Source: a virus
IMG/VR virus record: IMGVR_UViG_3300025879_000125
Coordinates: 1-21,931 of that record
Length of the DNA: 21,931 nt
Reading direction: 5' to 3' (one strand)
The notes below the pieces were generated by a model. The model saw only the letters and a program-made list of their open reading frames with translations, was not told the DNA's origin and did no database searches. Below, in pieces: positions 12,701-18,410 of this stretch. The position numbers and the translations under genes were made by a program. Position 1 is the first letter of the stretch. Each line of letters starts with the position of its first letter.

Positions 12701-12991
12701 GTGCCAGAGCAGACCAATGCAGACTACTTAACAACGGCATCACTTAAGAAGATAAACAAGGAAAATCCTCAAGGACATAGATGGATCGCTGTGTCAAGAG
12801 ATTTGGAAAAGTTAGGGTTTGTTTTCGGTGCATATGTATGCATTGAGGGTGCTGGAGAGATGGATGGAATATGGCGTGTCGAAGATAGAATGAACAAGCG
12901 TTGGAATAAGAGAATTGACTTTCTCGTTAATGAAGATATGACTGGAGGAAAGTGGGAGAACGTTAAAATCTATATAGAATCGACACGATAA
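12701..12991 (+). CDS. 3D-domain (double-psi beta-barrel) protein, start uncertain
   Basis: The frame contains HRWIAVSRDLEKLGFVFGAY, then IEGAGEMDGIWRVEDRMNKR and IDFLV. Spaced aspartates D55, D62 and D73 match the three-Asp (3D) domain of small RlpA/MltA-like barrel proteins, a fold linked to cell-wall work. The GTG at 12701 is only a nominal start: the frame stays open back to 12629 and reads NIIIVALHYVFVTATIYHA just before VPEQTNADYL. That is a signal-peptide-like stretch and VTATIYHAVPEQ is the usual beginning of the mature domain in this family. No ATG exists in that extension, so a rare start (for example CTG 12662) or a sequence error is likely. Confidence 0.7.
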   Translation: MPEQTNADYLTTASLKKINKENPQGHRWIAVSRDLEKLGFVFGAYVCIEGAGEMDGIWRVEDRMNKRWNKRIDFLVNEDMTGGKWENVKIYIESTR

Positions 12992-12996
12992 CTAAA

Positions 12997-13080
12997 AATC
13001 GACACACAATCGACACGGGGTAACTAACTGATAAACAACTAATTAACTATAACTGTGTCGATTGTGTCGATTTTTTTTAC
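12997..13080 (+). repeat. GTGTCGRTT repeat element A, long hairpin with T-run, upstream of the AP2 gene
   Basis: AATCGACAC at 12997-13005 and 13008-13016 can pair with the tandem GTGTCGATT at 13055-13063 and 13064-13072 across a 38-nt loop, followed by eight T residues (13071-13078). A further AATCGACAC lies at 12978-12986, within the end of the 3D-domain gene. It could terminate transcription of the upstream genes. Because an almost identical inverted element lies at 8315-8419 upstream of groEL and a gene starts 18 nt after the T-run, an operator role is also possible. Confidence 0.65.
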
Positions 13081-13097
13081 TAATTATAAAAAATAAA

Positions 13098-13298
13098 ATG
13101 GAAATAAAATATAAGGGAGTACATAGAAAGAGAGTATCTGGTAAAGATTACTTTACTTGCACATTCGGTCATGAAGGAACAACATATAGATTTGGACTTT
13201 ATGGTACACCAAAAGAGGCGGCGAAGGCATACGATCTCTTCGTTATAAAAAATAGAATAAATAGAGAGACAAACTTTTTTAAGAAAAAGCTTGTGTAA
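13098..13298 (+). CDS. stand-alone AP2 DNA-binding domain protein (66 aa)
   Basis: Start taken at ATG 13098; a TTG at 13062 in the same frame lies inside the repeat element and is unlikely. Nearly the whole protein is one AP2 domain: YKGVHRKRVSGKDYFTCTFG (first strands with the YxGV..R opening), TTYRFGLYGTPKEAAKAYDL (FG.Y.T.EEAA.AYD) and an N-F ending (INRETNFF). In phages AP2 domains are usually joined to HNH homing nucleases; here there is no nuclease part, so a pure DNA-binding role is likely. It lies directly behind the AATCGACAC/GTGTCGATT repeats. Confidence 0.85.
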   Translation: MEIKYKGVHRKRVSGKDYFTCTFGHEGTTYRFGLYGTPKEAAKAYDLFVIKNRINRETNFFKKKLV

Positions 13299-13321
13299 TT
13301 GTTAATAATTAAATAGATTTG
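13291..13321 (+). promoter_or_regulatory. Bacteroidetes-type promoter (TTG-N20-TAGATTTG) before 13326
   Basis: TTG at 13291-13293 and TAGATTTG at 13314-13321 fit the Bacteroidetes consensus with a 20-nt spacer. The -7 box ends 4 nt before ATG 13326, so the message would have almost no leader, as at 5484. Confidence 0.6.
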
Positions 13322-13325
13322 TAAT

Positions 13326-13571
13326 ATGAGCAGAACAAAGCAACTACTAGATGATATGTTTGAATCACACTTCGGTGTTCAACTACGATACCAAGAAATG
13401 ATACATGAGTTCAATAAAAACCTTTATAATGGTAATTCTGAAATAGACTTCAGTGATAAGATACGACTTAAAGAAATGATCAGTGAATTCAATAAAGAAA
13501 TGATAAATGCATACAACAAAAACCTTTACAATGGCAACACTGGAACAGATATGGATACAAGCAAGGAATAA
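13326..13571 (+). CDS. small phage protein with internal repeats (81 aa)
   Basis: Residues about 24-40 (EMIHEFNKNLYNGNSEIDFS) recur at about 50-71 (EMISEFNKEMINAYNKNLYN, then GNTGTD). The underlying DNA is also repeated (AAAAACCTTTAYAATGGYAA near 13418 and 13516), so a recent internal duplication is likely. No domain is recognised; the protein is helical and charged. The next gene overlaps its 3' end. Function unknown. Confidence 0.6.
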   Translation: MSRTKQLLDDMFESHFGVQLRYQEMIHEFNKNLYNGNSEIDFSDKIRLKEMISEFNKEMINAYNKNLYNGNTGTDMDTSKE

Positions 13572-13890
13572 GTCTGGCTCTGTGTTTATAGATACAAAGA
13601 AATATGAGTCTGTTATATACAAGGGAATAAAGGTTGTAAGAGGCGATTATGGTATAAAGATATACTCTACAGAGACTGAATTTTATAAAGACATTACAAA
13701 AGAGTTTGTTATGGATAGTTTCACAATAGGTGTTAAGGAGCATCTCAAGAAAAAATATCTAAAGACATTAGATAGGATTGAGAGAGCCATAAAGAAGAAC
13801 TTAAATGGCAGTAAGAATCACAAAAGATTTTCTTACTTAAAAACAATGAGAGAAAACATAATAAACAAATATAATGAAATCAATACTTAA
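13531..13890 (+). CDS. hypothetical phage protein, MATLEQIW type (119 aa)
   Basis: I place the start at ATG 13531 (MATLEQIWIQARNKSGSVF). The frame is open to ATG 13507, but the extra residues come from the DNA repeat of the overlapping gene, and MATLExIW is the usual beginning I associate with these marine phage proteins. The N-terminal half has a small beta part (SVIYKGIKVVRGDYGIKIYS), and the C-terminal half is a helical pair rich in Lys and Arg (LKTLDRIERAIKKNLNGSKN). It overlaps the nuclease gene by 17 nt. Function unknown. Confidence 0.65.
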   Translation: MATLEQIWIQARNKSGSVFIDTKKYESVIYKGIKVVRGDYGIKIYSTETEFYKDITKEFVMDSFTIGVKEHLKKKYLKTLDRIERAIKKNLNGSKNHKRFSYLKTMRENIINKYNEINT

Positions 13891-14596
13891 AAAACTTCAG
13901 GACGACAAACACTACTATGGAGCTTATGGTCGTAAGTATCTGTCTAACAGTAACATAGGTTTATTGTTAACTAATCCAAGAGATTTTGGAAAACCTCAAG
14001 AAGAGAGGCTGCCAATGGTACAAGGGAGGTACTTCCACGTATCTATGTTGGAGCCACACAAGAAGGACGATTTTGAGATTGTTGATGCATCAAGTCGTAA
14101 CACAAAAATTTACAAGGAGAAGTCACAAGGTAGGTTAATGCTACTTAGAAAGGAGAAGGAGGCTTTAGACAGAGCTATACAGTGTATGAAGGATAACGAA
14201 TCACTCTCATCAGAAATATTTTCAGATGGTGTACAGTACGAGGTCCCAATGATCGGTGAGTTCTTTGGTGTAGATTTCAAGGGTAAGGCGGATATCATTA
14301 CGGATGATAAGATTATCGACATAAAAACATCTACAGGTATTGGTAACTTCAAGACGAAGGCGAGGATGTATAACTACGACAGCCAAGCGTTTATATACAG
14401 CTCTATGTTTGATAAGCCTTTTGAGTTCTTTGTGATAGACAAGGACACGCTACAGATGAAGAGGTTCACATGTAGTGACGAGTTCCTTGAGAGAGGGAGA
14501 GATAAGGTAGAGAGGGCTGTTAACGTGTGGAAGAGGTTCTTTGGACCAGAAGCTACGGACGATGTAACGCAGTACGTTATGAACGAGGTGTTATAA
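13874..14596 (+). CDS. PD-(D/E)XK nuclease, RecB/exonuclease VIII-like (copy 1, 240 aa)
   Basis: The conserved nuclease core is visible: G-R-Y-F-H55 in the first helix, E123 in YEVP, D140 in KGKAD, the D149-I-K151 pair in IIDIKT, and YDSQAFIY with Q171. This is the order of residues in PD-(D/E)XK exonucleases of the RecB/YqaJ/DUF3799 group, which degrade one DNA strand for recombination or act on host DNA. A clear paralogue begins at 21265, where it follows an ERF protein; this copy has no annealing protein beside it. Codons are richer in G and C than in the second half of the window. Confidence 0.85.
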   Translation: MKSILKKLQDDKHYYGAYGRKYLSNSNIGLLLTNPRDFGKPQEERLPMVQGRYFHVSMLEPHKKDDFEIVDASSRNTKIYKEKSQGRLMLLRKEKEALDRAIQCMKDNESLSSEIFSDGVQYEVPMIGEFFGVDFKGKADIITDDKIIDIKTSTGIGNFKTKARMYNYDSQAFIYSSMFDKPFEFFVIDKDTLQMKRFTCSDEFLERGRDKVERAVNVWKRFFGPEATDDVTQYVMNEVL

Positions 14597-14608
14597 AAAC
14601 AGAACAAG

Positions 14609-14767
14609 ATGAAAGATTTAGTAGATTTTCAAGAGGCAAGGATTAAGTCCTTACTAAACAAGTTAACCGAGTATGGGAGATTTATAATTGAGTTAACAGA
14701 CGAGGATTGTACCTGTGAATACAGAAGCTTAATCAAGAATAAAGTGCTAGATGAAGACTTTTATTAG
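14609..14767 (+). CDS. small hypothetical phage protein (52 aa)
   Basis: The frame MKDLVDFQEARIKSLLNKLT ... RFIIELTDEDCTCEYRS ends LDEDFY. It is helical and acidic, with a Cys-x-Cys pair, and starts 12 nt after the nuclease stop. It is the last gene of the first early block; a 37-nt gap follows. Function unknown. Confidence 0.6.
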   Translation: MKDLVDFQEARIKSLLNKLTEYGRFIIELTDEDCTCEYRSLIKNKVLDEDFY

Positions 14768-14804
14768 TCATAAAAACACATAGCCCATATAAAAGATAAA
14801 TAAT

Positions 14805-15059
14805 ATGAACAATACTAGCACTAGATATAATGGGTGGTCGAGCTACCCTACTTGGAGAATATTTAATGATATCTTAGCAGATATTACCTTCGATGAATTA
14901 GTTACCGCTAATCAACTAAATGAGATTGTAAGTGATGTAGTACTATCTAACTTTGAAATGAGTAACGGTAGTCACCTTATGGAAGATTACGCTACTACTT
15001 TTATAAACTTAGTGGACTACGAAGAGATCGCAGAGGTAATTAATGAAGACTTAAAATAA
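14805..15059 (+). CDS. small phage protein with YNGWSSYPTW motif (84 aa)
   Basis: The start RYNGWSSYPTWRIFNDILAD belongs to a widespread phage/plasmid family with the pattern [YN]NGWxSYxTW at the N-terminus (DUF7249-like, from memory). The rest is acidic and helical. It opens the second early block. Function unknown. Confidence 0.65.
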   Translation: MNNTSTRYNGWSSYPTWRIFNDILADITFDELVTANQLNEIVSDVVLSNFEMSNGSHLMEDYATTFINLVDYEEIAEVINEDLK

Positions 15060-15064
15060 TATAT

Positions 15065-15328
15065 ATGAAAACAACGGTAAAAACAAAATCAGGTTATGAG
15101 CTGGACGTTACTAAAATAGTACTAGCTAGGCTAGAGAATAAAATAACACTTGATCGGTATAGAGAAATATTAGATAACTTAAAAGATGAAAAGCAAGGTG
15201 ACACATTATATATAAGTAAAGTAGTTGGCGATCAAATTCACAGTGAAAATATCATTCCTGAAATACCGATATCTAATGAAACAAAACTTACCGAACAAGC
15301 AATTAATAAATTCGGTACCTCATCTTAA
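15065..15328 (+). CDS. hypothetical phage protein (87 aa)
   Basis: The protein begins MKTTVKTKSGYELDVTKIVL and has one helical pair (LDRYREILDNLKDEKQGD) followed by an extended, Ile/Pro-containing tail (NIIPEIPISNETKL). It starts 5 nt after the previous stop. No recognised domain. Confidence 0.6.
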   Translation: MKTTVKTKSGYELDVTKIVLARLENKITLDRYREILDNLKDEKQGDTLYISKVVGDQIHSENIIPEIPISNETKLTEQAINKFGTSS

Positions 15329-15345
15329 TAAAGTAGTAAACTTTA

Positions 15346-15376
15346 CAAACTTAATACGAAACAAATAAGATAATAT
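15346..15376 (+). promoter_or_regulatory. candidate phage promoter motif copy 1 (CAAAC-N9-N9-GATAATAT)
   Basis: CAAAC at 15346-15350, TTAATACGA at 15351-15359, nine bases, GATAATAT at 15369-15376. Two more copies with identical spacing lie at 17885-17915 and 18124-18154. The ATG of the next gene is 20 nt downstream. Confidence 0.6.
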
Positions 15377-15396
15377 AAACGTAAAACAAACAACAT

Positions 15397-15606
15397 ATGA
15401 AAACACTATTTGAAAGACTAAGTAACGAACACCGCGAGCAAATACTAGAAAATGCAGCTAAGTGGCCAAACATCACCGAAAGTGCTATGCACGCACTGAA
15501 AACCAATCATTTTTACACCGAACTTACAATAGGTGAAGCGGACTATATACTAGGCCTAACCTCTTGCGACAACTTAGGTGGTATTACTAGACTATTTAAT
15601 GATTAA
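15397..15606 (+). CDS. small phage protein, FYTELT family copy 2 (69 aa)
   Basis: The segment LKTNHFYTELTIGEADYILG parallels LETKLFYTELTYGAWLHIHA of the 9749-9943 protein, and both open with a short R-L repeat (LFERLSNEHREQILENA versus LVQRLKEPYLKSLKDA). It lies directly downstream of a candidate phage promoter and directly before a paralogue of the other duplicated small gene. Function unknown. Confidence 0.7.
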   Translation: MKTLFERLSNEHREQILENAAKWPNITESAMHALKTNHFYTELTIGEADYILGLTSCDNLGGITRLFND

Positions 15607-15610
15607 TACA

Positions 15611-15832
15611 ATGGATAGTACAGATAAAACAGAGAGAGCTCACAACAAAGCATTCAGTAAGATCATAACACTACAACGTGATGTGGACGACTTACGTGAC
15701 GATATAGTGAAAAAAAGAACGGGTATAGTTGGTATGGACACATTGAAATTGTGTTTAGCTTCAACTAAAGTAGAGTTAGATACTTGGAAATATATATTAG
15801 AATTAATAGAAAAGCACGGTTATAAACAATAA
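15611..15832 (+). CDS. small helical protein, ITTLQ family copy 2 (73 aa)
   Basis: Start placed at ATG 15611, 4 nt after the previous stop; ATG 15599 in the same frame would add MINT and overlap the previous gene. The text AFSKIITLQRDVDDLRDDIV ... VELDTWKYILELIEKHGYKQ parallels the 10598-10786 protein. Acidic/basic heptads suggest a coiled coil. Function unknown. Confidence 0.65.
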   Translation: MDSTDKTERAHNKAFSKIITLQRDVDDLRDDIVKKRTGIVGMDTLKLCLASTKVELDTWKYILELIEKHGYKQ

Positions 15833-15843
15833 ATTAATAAAGC

Positions 15844-16200
15844 ATGAACACCGCACAATTAAAAACAAAAGTAGAAGAGTTAGAATTAACATTGAACGCA
15901 GTAGAGTTAAACGCTAAAAACTTAAAAGACGATCTAGATATTGCACTAAGACAATTAGCAAACGCTAATAAACCTAAAATCACTGAAACTACAGTTGATA
16001 AAATAAGAGATGCAGTACAATATGTGTTAGAAAACTATGACTTCAACCGACCTGAAGCGTATGAGTATGACTTTGAAATAGGTTATGGTAATACTATCGA
16101 GTTAAGTAATATAGAGTTTCATAGTCTAGACGATATGGCGGAAAACATATGTGAAGTTGTAGAAGATTTGTTTAACATAGTAAAAGAAGATGATGAGTAG
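15844..16200 (+). CDS. hypothetical coiled-coil phage protein (118 aa)
   Basis: Residues 1-42 form a heptad coiled coil (LKTKVEELELTLNAVELNAK, NLKDDLDIALRQLA). The C-terminal part is acidic with a possible small alpha/beta unit (YEYDFEIGYGNTIELSNIEF). The last 11 nt overlap the next gene. Function unknown. Confidence 0.6.
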   Translation: MNTAQLKTKVEELELTLNAVELNAKNLKDDLDIALRQLANANKPKITETTVDKIRDAVQYVLENYDFNRPEAYEYDFEIGYGNTIELSNIEFHSLDDMAENICEVVEDLFNIVKEDDE

Positions 16201-16462
16201 TAAAACAAAAGAACACGAAATACCCAAGTGGTTTCAAGGTATGATATACAAAGAAGGGTCTATAGCTACTAATCCTTTCAGCAAACAAGAATGTGAATTA
16301 AACAATATTGAGCTTTCTATATATGATTTTATAATCGGTACTCAATACCTTATGGAAGCTGCGCCTAAAGCGGTAACTAGTAAAGAACTAGCTAAATTTA
16401 ATAAAGCACTTAGCTGGTTCCGTAAAAACAACCCTGAAGCGTACATGACACTACTCGACTAA
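16190..16462 (+). CDS. hypothetical marine-phage protein, IPKWFQGMIY type (90 aa)
   Basis: The N-terminal IPKWFQGMIYKEGSIATNPF, the central CELNNIELSIYDFIIG and the end LSWFRKNNPEAYMTLLD follow a pattern I know from many marine phage proteins (PxWFxGxxYxxG..TNPF, ELxxxELSxYDFIxG, WFRxNNPEAYMxLLD), which lack a known function. ATG 16193 is an alternative start one codon in. Confidence 0.65.
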   Translation: MMSSKTKEHEIPKWFQGMIYKEGSIATNPFSKQECELNNIELSIYDFIIGTQYLMEAAPKAVTSKELAKFNKALSWFRKNNPEAYMTLLD

Positions 16463-16477
16463 TTAAAAATTAAAGTA

Positions 16478-16666
16478 ATGATTAAAAAAGACTACCAAGA
16501 TTTAGCTTGTGATTTATACGAACGAACAGTAGATTTTATAAACGAAGAGTTATTCGAAATGCTATACACTAAAAACTCAATTGAAGATACCGGTGACGAT
16601 GCCACTGACCTAGCTAATAAAGTACTATATGAATTTTTTAATAAACAAATAACTAAAGACTGGTAA
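16478..16666 (+). CDS. small hypothetical acidic phage protein (62 aa)
   Basis: The frame MIKKDYQDLACDLYERTVDF ... YEFFNKQITKDW is acidic and helical. It shares one base with the start of the DnaA-like gene (TAATG), so translation is coupled. Function unknown. Confidence 0.6.
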   Translation: MIKKDYQDLACDLYERTVDFINEELFEMLYTKNSIEDTGDDATDLANKVLYEFFNKQITKDW

Positions 16667-17076
16667 TGGAAGAATTAATTTTTATAAAAGATAAAGTCGA
16701 AGAAAAAATAGGTATTAATATTTCATCTACTCTACGCGACTTTAGATCTACAACAGCTAGGTGGTTATATTTTAAACTAGCAAGACAATACACCGACTAT
16801 AACTTAACAAAAATCGGTCAGGTTGTTAAGCGAGATCATTCTACTGTAGTGTACGGTTTAAAGAAGATGGAAGATGAGCTTAAGTGGAATGACGATTTAC
16901 AAGCTGAATACGACGTACTATCGATAATATGTAAGAGACAATTAGTATTTACTTCTATGGAAGATCTTGATAAGAGTATAGAGTTTATACATAATGAATT
17001 AATAAAACTTTACGAATTTAAAAAACAAATTACTGATGAATTTATTGACACAGAACAGCAAATTAAAGAAGACTAG
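16666..17076 (+). CDS. stand-alone DnaA domain IV (DnaA-box binding) protein
   Basis: Residues about 12-72 match the C-terminal DNA-binding domain of DnaA: FRSTTARWLYFKLARQYTDY, then LTKIGQVVKRDHSTVVYGLK and KMEDEL. The RDHSTVVYG segment is the DnaA signature loop/helix that reads the DnaA box. The AAA+ ATPase domain is missing; the remaining 60 residues are a charged helix. Cellular DnaA is about 450 residues, so this protein can bind sites but not form the ATP filament. It could regulate the phage origin or phage genes, or compete with host DnaA. Its 3' end overlaps the GP88-like gene by 41 nt. Confidence 0.85.
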   Translation: MEELIFIKDKVEEKIGINISSTLRDFRSTTARWLYFKLARQYTDYNLTKIGQVVKRDHSTVVYGLKKMEDELKWNDDLQAEYDVLSIICKRQLVFTSMEDLDKSIEFIHNELIKLYEFKKQITDEFIDTEQQIKED

Positions 17077-17641
17077 TAAAGAACTTGGTTTACGAGTATT
17101 CAATTTCGGTATACCAGCATACAAATCAGCATCCGGTAAATTAACTTGTCCTATGGCAGATGAGTGTGTAAAGTTTTGCTACGCTAAGAAAGGAGCTTAT
17201 ATATGGTCTAATGTGCGACCAGCTTTTGAAAAACGTTATGAGTTAAGTAAAACTGATGATTTTATCGATGCAATGAACGATGAAATAAAGCGTAAAAAAC
17301 CTGACTACATTCGAGTACACGATAGCGGTGATTATTATTCTAAAGCTTACTTAGATAAGTGGATTCAAATTGCTATACATAACCCAAATGTTAAGTTCTA
17401 TTCTTACACTAATATGGTTGATATGATGTTAAAAGCTTCATTACCAAATAATTACGATATTATATTCAGTGATTCAGGTAAGCAAAAAAAATTAATTGAC
17501 AAAAGAAAACACAGACACACTAAAATATTTTCTACTGAAAAAGATCTTAATACTGAAGGTTATACTAACGCTAGTAAAATAGATTTGTATGCAACAAAGT
17601 GGTTTAACAAGACAAACAAAGTGGGATTAATATTTCATTAG
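17036..17641 (+). CDS. GP88-like protein (mycobacteriophage gene product 88 family)
   Basis: The start MNLLTQNSKLKKTSKELGLR and the cluster LTCPMADECVKFCYAKKGAY (Cys38, Cys44, Cys48) are the signatures of the GP88 family, often described as 'gene product 88' in phages. After it come RVHDSGDYYSKAYLDKWIQI and YSYTNMVDMM, typical for the family. The three cysteines resemble a metal or iron-sulfur site. No function has been proven to my knowledge. The last 16 codons recur in a short chimaeric frame at 17931-18056. Confidence 0.75.
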   Translation: MNLLTQNSKLKKTSKELGLRVFNFGIPAYKSASGKLTCPMADECVKFCYAKKGAYIWSNVRPAFEKRYELSKTDDFIDAMNDEIKRKKPDYIRVHDSGDYYSKAYLDKWIQIAIHNPNVKFYSYTNMVDMMLKASLPNNYDIIFSDSGKQKKLIDKRKHRHTKIFSTEKDLNTEGYTNASKIDLYATKWFNKTNKVGLIFH

Positions 17642-17661
17642 TTTAAAAATAATCTATTAAG

Positions 17662-17676
17662 GAAACTATTAGTTTC
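17662..17676 (+). terminator. weak hairpin after the GP88-like gene
   Basis: GAAACT-ATT-AGTTTC forms a 6-bp hairpin 21 nt after the stop codon, followed by TATATTT rather than a solid T-run. It may be a weak terminator or an RNA-stability element. Confidence 0.3.
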
Positions 17677-17705
17677 TATATTTAACTTTAAATAAACAAT
17701 AAAAC

Positions 17706-17879
17706 ATGAATGACTTTAAAAAACCTTTTAAAATAACAATAGAACATTACGACGAAGTAGTTAGTGTTCAAAAAAACAGAAGTGATATATCTTTAGAAGA
17801 GTTCGGGGAAATGCTATATAATATATCTATCGCTTCAGGCTGGAACAAAAAACAGTTAGAAGAAATATTTATATCGTAA
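17706..17879 (+). CDS. small hypothetical phage protein (57 aa)
   Basis: The frame MNDFKKPFKITIEHYDEVVS ... GEMLYNISIASGWNKKQLEE ends IFIS. A strand followed by a helical pair is predicted by eye. Its type (KPFKITIEHYD...) is common in marine phages of Bacteroidetes, but has no known role. A promoter motif follows within 6 nt of its stop. Confidence 0.6.
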   Translation: MNDFKKPFKITIEHYDEVVSVQKNRSDISLEEFGEMLYNISIASGWNKKQLEEIFIS

Positions 17880-17884
17880 GTTTA

Positions 17885-17915
17885 CAAACGTAATACGATA
17901 ACTATTTGATAATAT
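17885..17915 (+). promoter_or_regulatory. candidate phage promoter motif copy 2 (CAAAC-N9-N9-GATAATAT)
   Basis: CAAAC 17885-17889, GTAATACGA 17890-17898, nine bases, GATAATAT 17908-17915. ATG 17931 lies 15 nt downstream. The central TAATACGA and a following ACTAT also look somewhat like a T7-type promoter, but no single-subunit RNA polymerase is encoded in this window. Confidence 0.6.
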
Positions 17916-17930
17916 TTTAAACAAAAACAA

Positions 17931-18056
17931 ATGAATATATTTTACCTATCACATTGTCCAAAGCAAGCTGCTGGTTACACTGATGCATCTTCTAACGATC
18001 TTATGGCTACAAAGTGGTTTAACAAAACAAATAAAGTAGGGTTAGTATTTCACTAA
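17931..18056 (+). pseudogene. chimaeric remnant: glycosylase-like N-terminus joined to GP88-like C-terminus (41 aa)
   Basis: The 41-residue frame begins MNIFYLSHCPKQAA, matching the opening MNLFYLDRDPITAA of the protein at 18719. It ends MATKWFNKTNKVGLVFH, nearly identical to the end of the GP88-like protein (YATKWFNKTNKVGLIFH). The 48 nt at 18009-18056 match 17594-17641 at 41 positions. It looks like a deletion fusion of two gene ends from a related phage. It sits behind its own candidate promoter, so the fused peptide may still be made. Confidence 0.65.
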
Positions 18057-18065
18057 AATTATAAA

Positions 18066-18120
18066 AGTGGGTAGCCTACAAAATAGGTGGGCGAATCAGG
18101 TGGGTGAATCCCGTAAAGAT
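18066..18120 (+). promoter_or_regulatory. short structured leader with GGTGGGYGAATC direct repeat
   Basis: GGTGGGCGAATCA (18086-18098) is followed at once by GGTGGGTGAATCC (18099-18111). The segment can form hairpins CCTA-CAAAA-TAGG (about 18075-18087) and GGG-TGAAT-CCC (18103-18113). It lies between the remnant gene and promoter motif 3. Its role is unknown; it is not a riboswitch class I recognise. Confidence 0.35.
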
Positions 18121-18123
18121 GTG

Positions 18124-18154
18124 CAAACTAAACACGATAAATCCAAGATAATAT
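18124..18154 (+). promoter_or_regulatory. candidate phage promoter motif copy 3 (CAAAC-N9-N9-GATAATAT)
   Basis: CAAAC 18124-18128, TAAACACGA 18129-18137, nine bases, GATAATAT 18147-18154, then 21 nt to the ATG of the KTSC gene. Confidence 0.6.
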
Positions 18155-18175
18155 AAATAACTAAAATAAAATAAA

Positions 18176-18400
18176 ATGAAAAACAATTTAACAGAACTTT
18201 TAACAGTACAATCCTCAGCTATAAAAACCGTATGGTATCAATTTAGCTCAGAAACTTTTGTTGTAGATTTCCAAAACGGATCATCTTATAAATACCAACA
18301 CGTACCATATTTTATATTTGAAGGTTTCAAAATGGCGGAATCTAAAGGTAGATTTATCAATGACCATGTAAAACCTAGATTTAACTTTACAAAGTGGTAA
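18176..18400 (+). CDS. KTSC-domain protein (74 aa)
   Basis: The pattern SSAIKTVWYQFSSETFVVDF, then NGSSYKYQHVPYFIFEGFK and SKGRFINDHV matches the KTSC domain (SSxIxxVGYD...L.V.F..G..Y.Y.xVP..VYE.....SKGRYFN..I). The name comes from a Lys-Thr-Ser-Cys pattern in related lysyl-tRNA-synthetase-associated proteins; in phages these are small single-domain proteins with no proven role. It sits directly behind candidate promoter copy 3. Confidence 0.85.
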   Translation: MKNNLTELLTVQSSAIKTVWYQFSSETFVVDFQNGSSYKYQHVPYFIFEGFKMAESKGRFINDHVKPRFNFTKW

Positions 18401-18410
18401 TCGTAACTAT

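Noticed and set aside
8315-13080. Transposon or insertion sequence bounded by the inverted elements
   Set aside because: No transposase or recombinase lies between them and no target-site duplication was found, so I report only a matched repeat pair.
17891-17906. True T7-type promoter (TAATACGA...ACTAT)
   Set aside because: The match is partial, no T7-like RNA polymerase is encoded here, and the two other motif copies keep only TAATACGA or AACACGA with GATAATAT, which fits a sigma-type promoter better.
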